NCBI GenBank assembly: GCA_016180705.1
Contig: JACPAU010000135.1
Coordinates: 1-6,746 of the forward strand
Length of the DNA: 6,746 nt
From: Candidatus Methylomirabilota bacterium
Lineage (GTDB): Bacteria; Methylomirabilota; Methylomirabilia; Methylomirabilales; JACPAU01
Reading direction: 5' to 3'
How positions within the stretch are numbered: position 1 is the stretch's first letter; each line of letters opens with the position of its first letter. The notes under the pieces were generated by a model. The model had not been told where the DNA came from. It ran no database searches and worked only from the letters and a program-made list of their open reading frames with translations. Position numbers and translations under genes: made by a program. Positions 1-5,300 of the stretch are shown here, piece by piece.

Positions 1-696
1 CCCCACACCATCATGATCACCCTCTCCAGCTTCCTGATGACCCCGATCAACCAGAAACTCCCCTTCAACTACAAGAGCTTCACCCCGATCTCGCTCCTCG
101 CCCTCGACAACTTCTTCCTCTGGGTCCCGGCCGACGCACCGTACAAGAGTGTGGCGGACTTCGTGGCGGAGGGGAAGAAGCGCGGCCTGAAGGTGGCCGG
201 GACCGGCTCGAAGCAGGAGGACGAGCTGATCTTTGCCTTCTTCGAGCAGAAGGCAGGGCTGAAGCCGTTCTCCTACGTCCCCTTCAAGGGGGGCGGGACG
301 GTGGCGGCGAACCTCGTGGGGAAGCACGTCGAGGCAACCGTGAATAACCCCAGCGAGGCCCTGTCCCACTACCCGGCAAAGGTGAAGATGCTGGCGACCT
401 TCGCCACCAAGCGCCACAAGCAGTTCCCGAGCCTCCCGACCATAAAGGAAGCGGGGTACGACATCAACTATCAGATGCTCCGGGCCGTTTTCGGGCCGCC
501 GAACATGCCGAAGGAAGCCGTGGCCTACCACGCGGGGATCCTGAAGAAGGTCTTCGACCTCCCCGAGTTCCAGAAGTTCCTGGACGAGAACGTCCTGGAT
601 CCGGTCTATATGGGACCCGACGAGCTCGGGAAGTGGATCGTCGGCCAGCATGAACTCCACGAGGAGATCATCACCAAGGCCGGCTGGGTGAAGTAA
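1..696 (+). CDS. tctC: Tripartite tricarboxylate transporter substrate-binding protein, TctC/Bug family (5' partial)
   Basis: Periplasmic solute-binding component of a TTT secondary transporter, which captures a small (usually carboxylate) ligand and delivers it to the TctAB membrane pair. The reading frame is open from base 1, so the gene enters from outside the window. The 231 residues seen compare with about 320 for the family, so roughly the first 90, including the signal peptide, are missing. The ATG at 13 is an internal Met, not the start. Family landmarks in order: the FNYKSFTPISLLA stretch, a V-P-x-x-A-P-Y-K-S-V-x-D-F segment, AGTGSKQEDEL in the ligand-loop region, YVPFKGGG, then a KRHKQFPSLPTIKEAGY segment matching the family's R-x-x-x-x-P-x-x-P-T-x-x-E-x-G signature, and GPPNMPKE near the C-terminal lobe. 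It ends TAA. The ligand cannot be read from the sequence. tctB and tctA follow on the same strand, completing the transporter. Confidence 0.95.
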   Translation, partial: PHTIMITLSSFLMTPINQKLPFNYKSFTPISLLALDNFFLWVPADAPYKSVADFVAEGKKRGLKVAGTGSKQEDELIFAFFEQKAGLKPFSYVPFKGGGTVAANLVGKHVEATVNNPSEALSHYPAKVKMLATFATKRHKQFPSLPTIKEAGYDINYQMLRAVFGPPNMPKEAVAYHAGILKKVFDLPEFQKFLDENVLDPVYMGPDELGKWIVGQHELHEEIITKAGWVK

Positions 697-722
697 AGCA
701 GGCGACATCCTGTTCGAGGCAC

Positions 723-767
723 GCACGCGGGCTGCCCTCCCGCCCGGGGGGGCAGCCCGCCGCGTGC
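723..767 (+). promoter_or_regulatory. Strong intercistronic stem-loop between tctC and tctB
   Basis: The arm GCGGGCTGCCCTCCC (727-741) pairs with 746-760 to give a 15-bp stem with a single G-T wobble and a 4-base loop (742-745). Past a 3-base bulge (761-763), 723-726 (GCAC) pairs with 764-767 (GTGC). No run of T follows, so it is not a classic Rho-independent terminator. It sits just after the tctC stop inside an operon, which suggests a 3' mRNA-stabilising or processing element, or a partial attenuator, that raises the yield of binding protein over membrane subunits. The pairing is seen directly; the role is inferred. Confidence 0.6.
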
Positions 768-786
768 TGGCGAGGCACTGCTCCCC

Positions 787-1251
787 ATGCGCCGGGCCGA
801 GATCCTCTGCGCTGCCGCGCTCCTCCTGCTTGCCGCCGTGGCCCTCCGCGAAGCCCTCCGTCTCAGCATCGGCTGGGGCGACATCGGGCCGCGGGGCGGG
901 TTTTTCCCCTTCTGGCTGGCCGTGATCCTGGCAGGTTCGAGCCTCTACACGCTTGTGCAGGGCGTGCGGCGGCGCGACGCCGGAGAGGCCTTTCTCCGGC
1001 GCGAGGCGGTCCGGCCCGTGCTCACCGTGCTCGTCCCGATCGCAGGCGCGATCCTCCTGATCGAGGGAGTGGGCTTCTACCTGGCCTCCTTCGTGTACCT
1101 GCTCGGGTACATGCGGGGGACGGGGCGGCATGCCTGGGCCACGACGCTCCTGATCAGCCTCCTGTTCCCCGCGGCCATCTTCTTCATCTTCGAGCGCTGG
1201 TTCCTGGTCCCGCTGCCCAAGGGACTGCTGGAGGCCTACCACCCCTTCTGA
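787..1251 (+). CDS. tctB: Tripartite tricarboxylate transporter small membrane subunit, TctB family
   Basis: Small integral membrane subunit of the TTT transporter, partner of TctA in the inner membrane. Its exact mechanistic role is poorly defined in the family. The 154 residues match the usual 140-170. Hydrophobic segments lie near residues 5-21, 38-60, 77-108 (possibly two closely spaced spans) and 117-137. The family-type G-P-x-G-G-F-F-P-F-W motif opens the second span at about 34-43, and VPLPKG near 141-146 matches the usual C-terminal end. A basic cytoplasmic-type loop (RRRDAGEAFLRR) separates spans two and three. The ATG at 787 is preceded by a modest GAGG at 772-775, about 11 bases away, and no better in-frame start is apparent. 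The gene lies 90 bases after tctC, with a strong stem-loop in the gap, and 17 bases before tctA, so it is probably co-transcribed with both. Confidence 0.92.
   Translation: MRRAEILCAAALLLLAAVALREALRLSIGWGDIGPRGGFFPFWLAVILAGSSLYTLVQGVRRRDAGEAFLRREAVRPVLTVLVPIAGAILLIEGVGFYLASFVYLLGYMRGTGRHAWATTLLISLLFPAAIFFIFERWFLVPLPKGLLEAYHPF
978..1001 (+). repeat. Perfect inverted repeat inside tctB
   Basis: CGCCGGAGA at 978-986 is the exact reverse complement of TCTCCGGCG at 993-1001, leaving a 6-base loop (GGCCTT). It could form a 9-bp hairpin in the mRNA over the codons for the cytoplasmic-type loop between membrane spans two and three. No T-tract follows. In DNA this GC-rich it may be a by-product of Arg/Gly/Ala codons rather than a functional element. 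Confidence 0.4.
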
Positions 1252-1268
1252 GGCATCCGAGGATCCCG

Positions 1269-2783
1269 ATGGAAGCGCTCGCCAACCTGCTCCACGGTTT
1301 CAGCCTGGCCATCAGCCCCTTCAACCTGGGCATTGCTCTCCTGGGGGTGGTCCTCGGCGTCATCATCGGGGTCCTGCCGGGCCTCGGGGGGACGAGCGGC
1401 GTCGCCATCCTCCTGCCCCTCACCTTCGTGATGCCCCCCGCCTCGGCCATCGTGTTCCTCTCCTGCATCTACTGGGGGGCCCTCTTCGGCGGAGCCATTA
1501 CCTCCATCCTCTTCAGCATCCCCGGGGAGCCCTGGTCCGTCGCAACCATGTTCGACGGCCATCCCCTGGCGAAGCAGGGGCGCGCCGGCACCGCCCTGGC
1601 GGCCGCCTTCATCCCCGGCTTCTTCGCCGCCATGATCAGCGTCCTGCTCTTTACCTTTTTCGCCCCGCCCCTCGCAGAGATCGCGCTCCGCTTCGGCCCC
1701 CCCGAGAACTTCGCCGTCCTCCTCCTGGCCTTCAGCACCTTCGCCGGCCTGGGGCGGGGGTCCCCGGCCAAGACGCTCGCCTCAGCCGCGATCGGCTTCC
1801 TGCTGGCCAGTGTCGGACTCGACATCGTGACGGGCCGACCCCGGATGACCTTCGGCTCCATCACCATGCTCAGCGGGTTCAGTTTCATCACCGCCTCGAT
1901 CGGCCTCTTCGGCATCGGGGAGATCCTCGTCTCCAGCGAGGAGGCGCTCGAGTTCAAGGGGGTCCAGGGGACGGTCCGCCTCCGGGACATCTGGGAGGTG
2001 CTGAAGACCCTCGTGCGCAACGCGGCCACCTTCGTCACCGGGACCCTCCTCGGCTTCTGGATCGGGGTGATGCCAGGGACCGGGGCCACCCCAGCCTCCT
2101 TCATGTCCTACGGCATTGCGAAGCAGTACTCCAAGCACCCGGAGAAGTTCGGGACCGGCGTCGTCGAGGGGGTCATCGCCACCGAGTCAGCCGCCCATGC
2201 CGCGGGCATCGGGGCCCTGCTCCCCATGATCACCCTGGGGATCCCCGGCTCCCCCACCGCCGCCGTGATCCTGGGGGGCCTGTACATATGGGGCCTCCAG
2301 CCTGGGCCCGCCCTTTTCCTGGAACAGAAGGACTTCGTGTGGGGTCTCATCGCCAGCATGTACGTAGGCAATGTCTTCGGCGTCCTGCTCTGCCTTTTCC
2401 TCGTCCCCCTCTTCGCGCTGATCCTGCGGGTCCCGGCCCCCATCCTGACCCCGATGATCGTTCTCTTCAGTGCCATCGGCGCCTACGCCGTCAACAACAC
2501 GACCCTGGACGTCTGGCTCCTCCTGATCTTTGGTGTCATCGGCTACGTTTTCAAGAAACTGGACTACCCGCTGGCTCCCCTGGTCGTAGCCATGGTCCTG
2601 GGGGACATCACGGAGGAGGCGCTCCGGCAGAGCCTGATCCTGTCCGACGGCTCCCTCCTGATCTTTTTCACGCGGCCGATCGCCGCCGGTTTCATGGTGA
2701 CGGCCCTCGTGCTTTTCTTCCTCCCCGCCCTCCTCCCCCTCGTCACCCGGATCCGGGGCCGGATGGCTGCGCAGAAGGCCTGA
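1269..2783 (+). CDS. tctA: Tripartite tricarboxylate transporter large permease subunit, TctA family
   Basis: Large polytopic inner-membrane permease that forms the transport path of the TTT system, known in characterised members to be ion-gradient driven. The 504 residues equal the family norm and the chain is mostly hydrophobic, with about ten to twelve spans. The two signature halves are visible: GVLPGLGGTSG at 34-44, followed by YWGALFGGAITSILFSIPG at 68-86, and in the second half GVMPGTGATPASF at 267-279 with LGIPGSPTAAVILGG at 323-337. The repeated P-G-x-G and I-P-G motifs reflect the internal duplication of this family. DGHPLAKQGRAG at 96-107 is the typical post-span-three loop. The ATG at 1269 has a good GAGGA at 1259-1263, spaced 5 bases. 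The gene lies 17 bases after tctB and 8 bases before the GGT-family gene, consistent with one transcript. Substrate specificity cannot be deduced. Confidence 0.97.
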   Translation: MEALANLLHGFSLAISPFNLGIALLGVVLGVIIGVLPGLGGTSGVAILLPLTFVMPPASAIVFLSCIYWGALFGGAITSILFSIPGEPWSVATMFDGHPLAKQGRAGTALAAAFIPGFFAAMISVLLFTFFAPPLAEIALRFGPPENFAVLLLAFSTFAGLGRGSPAKTLASAAIGFLLASVGLDIVTGRPRMTFGSITMLSGFSFITASIGLFGIGEILVSSEEALEFKGVQGTVRLRDIWEVLKTLVRNAATFVTGTLLGFWIGVMPGTGATPASFMSYGIAKQYSKHPEKFGTGVVEGVIATESAAHAAGIGALLPMITLGIPGSPTAAVILGGLYIWGLQPGPALFLEQKDFVWGLIASMYVGNVFGVLLCLFLVPLFALILRVPAPILTPMIVLFSAIGAYAVNNTTLDVWLLLIFGVIGYVFKKLDYPLAPLVVAMVLGDITEEALRQSLILSDGSLLIFFTRPIAAGFMVTALVLFFLPALLPLVTRIRGRMAAQKA

Positions 2784-2785
2784 GG
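2782..2785 (+). promoter_or_regulatory. Ribosome binding site overlapping the tctA stop
   Basis: GAGG lies within and just after the tctA TGA codon (2781-2783), 6 bases before the ATG at 2792. Ribosomes ending tctA would stop on the next gene's binding site, which favours translational coupling and supports 2792 as the start. Confidence 0.6.
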
Positions 2786-2791
2786 CGGCTT

Positions 2792-4435
2792 ATGGAGACC
2801 GGGCGCCCCGTCAGCACGGCCCTCCGGGGCATGGTGGCGACTCCCCACGGGCTGGCCACCCAGACCGGGCTGCGCGTCCTGCGGGAGGGGGGCAACGCCA
2901 TCGAGGCGGCCGTCGCCGCCGCCGCCACCATCGCCGTGGTCTACCCCCACATGAACAGCCTCGGCGGGGACAACGTCTGGCTCATCTACAGCGCCCGCAC
3001 GCGGGAGGTCCGCGGCCTGAACGCCACCGGCCGCGCAGCGGCGGCGGCCACCATCGGCTGGTACCGGGAAAGGGGGGTCACCGACGCCATCCCGCCCCGG
3101 GGGCCGCTGGCGGCCAACACCGTCCCGGGCTGCGTGGACGGCTGGGCGCAGGCCCACGCCTTCAGCCGCGAGGCCCTCGGGGGACGCCTGCCCTGGGCAG
3201 CCCTCCTGGCGGATGCCATCGTCTACGCGGAGGACGGCTTCCCGGTCACCCCGAGCCAGGAGGAGTGCACAACCCACAACCTCGAAGCCTCCGACGACCG
3301 GATCCGTCACCTGCAGCGCTTCGAAGGCTTCCGGAACGCCTACGTGGGCCGCAACGGGCAGCCGGTCCCTCGGGGCCAGGTGATGCGCCTGCCGGCCCTG
3401 GCCGCCTCCCTCCGCGACCTCGCCCGGGAGGGACCGGAGACCTTCTACCGGGGGAATCTGGGGCGGCGGATCGCCGATTTCCTGCAGCGGCACGGCAGCC
3501 CCCTCACGGCGGAGGACTTCGCGGCCCACACGTCCACCTGGGTGGAGCCCCTCAGGACCACGTACCGGGGCTACACCGCCCTGAGCCTGCCGCCCAATAC
3601 GCAGGGGCTCGCGGCCCTCAGCCTCCTGAACCTCCTGGAGGTCCACGACCTGACGTCGTACGGCGACGGCTCGCCCGACTACCTGCACGTGATGGTGGAG
3701 GCAACGAAGCTGGCCTTCGCCGATCGGGACCGCTGGGTCACCGACCCGGATTGGGTGAAGGCCCCCCTCGACCGCCTCCTGGACAAGACCTACGCCGCTG
3801 AGCGGGCGCGCCGGATCTCTCCATCCCGGGCCGCGCCCGCGGTGGTATCGGGGATCGCAGGCGGGGACACGGTGGCGCTCGCCGTCGTGGACGCCGCCGG
3901 CAACGCCGTCTCCCTCATCCAGAGCATCTACTTCGACTACGGCTCGGGGATCGTCGCCGGAGACACCGGGATCCTGATGCAGAACCGGGGGACGTTCTTC
4001 TCCCTGGATCCCGGGCACGTCAATGCGCTCGCCCCCCGGAAGCGGACCTTCCACACCCTGATCCCGGCGATGTTCCTTCACGACCACCGCCCCTACCTGG
4101 TGTACGGGACGATGGGCGGGGAGGGACAGCCCCAGACCCAGGCCGCCCTGGTCACCCGGGTCGTGGACTTCGGCTACGACATCCAGGCGGCCATCGAGGC
4201 ACCCCGGTGGCTGTACGGGCGGACCTGGGGCCTGCCGACCCGGGGGCTCTACCTCGAGGGACGGTTCTCCCAGGCCACCGCGGCCGAACTGACGCACCGG
4301 GGGCATCCGGTCGAGGTCCTGGGCGACTGGAGCGAGAGCATGGGCCACGCGCAGGGCATCGTGATAGATCCCCAGAGCGGGGTGCGCTTCGGCGGCGCGG
4401 ACCCCCGGGGGGACGGCTCGGCCGCCGGCTACTGA
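2792..4435 (+). CDS. Gamma-glutamyltransferase superfamily Ntn-hydrolase (GGT-like acylase/hydrolase)
   Basis: Self-processing N-terminal-nucleophile hydrolase of 547 residues, in the usual GGT size range. No signal peptide is seen, so it is probably cytoplasmic. Family landmarks: MVATPHGLAT near 14-23, LREGGNAIEAAVAAA at 30-44, LGGD at 57-60, GR at 80-81 (R81 matches the substrate-carboxylate arginine region of GGTs), VPGCVDGW at 111-118, and the junction GGDT-VALAVVD, where T360 would be the cleavage point and catalytic nucleophile. This gives subunits of about 359 and 188 residues. GSGIVAGDTGIL at 384-395 and the oxyanion-type GG at 442-443 follow. Compared with remembered E. coli GGT, the gamma-glutamyl-binding Asn, Gln, Asp and Ser-Ser positions become Y380, R399, F402 and H421-T422, and the lid-loop segment is about 10 residues shorter. 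A GGT-like amidase or acylase is therefore as likely as a true transpeptidase. The ATG at 2792 lies 8 bases past tctA. The frame is open upstream inside tctA, but that extension is Pro/Arg-rich and not family-like. Confidence 0.93.
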   Translation: METGRPVSTALRGMVATPHGLATQTGLRVLREGGNAIEAAVAAAATIAVVYPHMNSLGGDNVWLIYSARTREVRGLNATGRAAAAATIGWYRERGVTDAIPPRGPLAANTVPGCVDGWAQAHAFSREALGGRLPWAALLADAIVYAEDGFPVTPSQEECTTHNLEASDDRIRHLQRFEGFRNAYVGRNGQPVPRGQVMRLPALAASLRDLAREGPETFYRGNLGRRIADFLQRHGSPLTAEDFAAHTSTWVEPLRTTYRGYTALSLPPNTQGLAALSLLNLLEVHDLTSYGDGSPDYLHVMVEATKLAFADRDRWVTDPDWVKAPLDRLLDKTYAAERARRISPSRAAPAVVSGIAGGDTVALAVVDAAGNAVSLIQSIYFDYGSGIVAGDTGILMQNRGTFFSLDPGHVNALAPRKRTFHTLIPAMFLHDHRPYLVYGTMGGEGQPQTQAALVTRVVDFGYDIQAAIEAPRWLYGRTWGLPTRGLYLEGRFSQATAAELTHRGHPVEVLGDWSESMGHAQGIVIDPQSGVRFGGADPRGDGSAAGY

Positions 4436-4443
4436 GGCCGGCG
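4423..4443 (+). other. Small stem-loop enclosing the GGT-family stop codon
   Basis: CGCCGGC (4423-4429) pairs perfectly with GCCGGCG (4437-4443), and the 7-base loop contains the TGA stop. No T-run follows. It could slow ribosomes or protect the mRNA between the hydrolase and TerC genes, but a 7-bp all-GC stem is not rare in DNA of this composition. Confidence 0.35.
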
Positions 4444-4462
4444 CCGCGGAGGCAGAGGCATC

Positions 4463-5182
4463 ATGGCGGAGTACCTGACGCTGGACTTCCTCTGGCGCTT
4501 CCTGCGCATCATCGCCATTGACATCGTCCTCGCCGGCGACAACGCGGTGGTCATCGCCATGGCCGTCCGCAGCCTCCCGCAGCGGCAGCGGCGGCAGGGG
4601 ATCATCTGGGGGGCCCTGGCGGCCGTCGCCATGCGCGTCGCCATCACGGTGGTCGCCGTCCAGCTCCTGACCATCCCCTACCTGAGCGCGGTCGGTGGGG
4701 CACTAGTCCTCTGGATCGCCGTGAAGCTCCTGGTTCAGGATCCCCCCGAGGAGGGCGCGGTGCGGGCGGCGGCGAACTTCTGGCAGGCTATTCGGATCAT
4801 CATGTTCGCCGACCTGGTGATGAGCACGGACAACATCCTGGCGATCGCCGGAGCCTCGGGAGGGAGCAAGGAGCTGGTCCTGTTCGGCCTCGCCCTGAGC
4901 ATCCCGATCGTGATGTTTTGCAGCGCGATCATCGCCATGATGTTGGACCGCTACCCCTGGCTGGCATACGTCGGCGCGGGGATCCTGGGCTGGACGGGAG
5001 GGGAGATGATCGGGCACGACCACGCTATCATGGCCCACATCGGCGAGACCGCCCATCTGTGGAAGTGGGTGTTCGCGGCGGCGGCGACGGGACTCGTGAT
5101 CGCGATCGGCAAGTGGTGGGCACGCCGGCTGCAAGCGGTGGCGGTGCACGAGGCCGGGAAGACCGTCGCGCCCCGGGACTGA
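4463..5182 (+). CDS. TerC family integral membrane protein (YjbE type)
   Basis: Polytopic inner-membrane protein of the TerC superfamily. Characterised relatives take part in metal-ion handling, notably manganese efflux or metalation of secreted proteins in Bacillus; others are linked to tellurite resistance. The 239 residues fit the short YjbE-type branch. Both hallmark acidic motifs are present inside hydrophobic spans: IVLAGDNAVVIAMA at 21-34 (D26, N27) and FADLVMSTDNILAIAG at 115-130 (D117, D123, N124), forming the presumed ion-binding pair. About seven hydrophobic segments are seen, near 8-35, 47-66, 70-91, 107-130, 138-161, 166-181 and 201-219, with a short basic tail. The ATG at 4463 is preceded by GGAGG at 4448-4452, 10 bases away. 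It lies 27 bases after the hydrolase gene, so probably in the same transcript, although no functional tie to the transporter is evident. There is no room for a Mn-sensing yybP-ykoY leader directly upstream. The ion is unknown. Confidence 0.93.
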   Translation: MAEYLTLDFLWRFLRIIAIDIVLAGDNAVVIAMAVRSLPQRQRRQGIIWGALAAVAMRVAITVVAVQLLTIPYLSAVGGALVLWIAVKLLVQDPPEEGAVRAAANFWQAIRIIMFADLVMSTDNILAIAGASGGSKELVLFGLALSIPIVMFCSAIIAMMLDRYPWLAYVGAGILGWTGGEMIGHDHAIMAHIGETAHLWKWVFAAAATGLVIAIGKWWARRLQAVAVHEAGKTVAPRD

Positions 5183-5210
5183 AGGCACCAGGCTTAGGAA
5201 AAGAGCCGGC

Positions 5211-5280
5211 TTATACTAATGTGTTACTTTAACAGTTAGCGTATAACGCTATAACACTACTGTTTCATTGTGCCATAGTG
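5211..5280. promoter_or_regulatory. AT-rich intergenic island with GTTA/TAAC repeats and inverted repeats
   Basis: Only 23 of these 70 bases are G or C, against strongly GC-rich DNA on both sides. Five GTTA/TAAC tetramers lie at 5223-5226, 5230-5233, 5235-5238, 5244-5247 and 5252-5255. Inverted repeats include GTGTTA (5221-5226) with TAACAC (5252-5257), AACAGT (5231-5236) with ACTGTT (5259-5264), AGCGT (5238-5242) with ACGCT (5246-5250), and GTTA-CTT-TAAC (5223-5233). The position, between the TerC stop and the substrate-binding protein start, suggests a promoter with an operator for a dimeric regulator. The regulator is not in the window. Confidence 0.55.
5229..5255 (+). promoter_or_regulatory. 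Candidate sigma-70-type promoter
   Basis: TTAACA at 5229-5234 (one mismatch to TTGACA) and TATAAC at 5250-5255 (one mismatch to TATAAT) are separated by 15 bases, slightly short of optimum. TATAAC also occurs at 5242-5247, and TATACT at 5212-5217 is another -10-like box, so the exact start is uncertain. The boxes coincide with the inverted repeats, so a bound protein would block polymerase. Confidence 0.35.
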
Positions 5281-5300
5281 AGATGCGAGAAAAGGGGTCG

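Noticed and set aside
13..15. ATG at 13 as the start of the binding-protein gene
   Set aside because: The frame is open to base 1 and the family needs about 90 further N-terminal residues including a signal peptide, so this is an internal Met in a gene cut by the window edge.
2288..2791. Open 5' extension of the hydrolase frame overlapping tctA by about 168 codons
   Set aside because: The extension reads as Pro/Arg-rich shadow sequence. GGT homology begins right after the ATG at 2792, which has its own ribosome binding site.
2564..4348. A long antisense open frame (about 594 codons) opposite the 3' end of tctA and the hydrolase gene
   Set aside because: The translation is Gly/Pro/Val/Arg-rich with no domain-like motif, and the + strand frames are clear family members. 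Long antisense frames without stops are expected in DNA this GC-rich.
4436..4462. A manganese riboswitch (yybP-ykoY type) upstream of the TerC gene
   Set aside because: Only 27 non-coding bases precede the gene, too few for that aptamer, and no leader-like structure is recognised in the preceding coding sequence.
5183..5260. Rho-independent terminator after the TerC gene
   Set aside because: GGCT (5191-5194) with AGCC (5204-5207) gives only 4 bp, and the inverted repeats further on lack a following T-run. No convincing terminator is visible.
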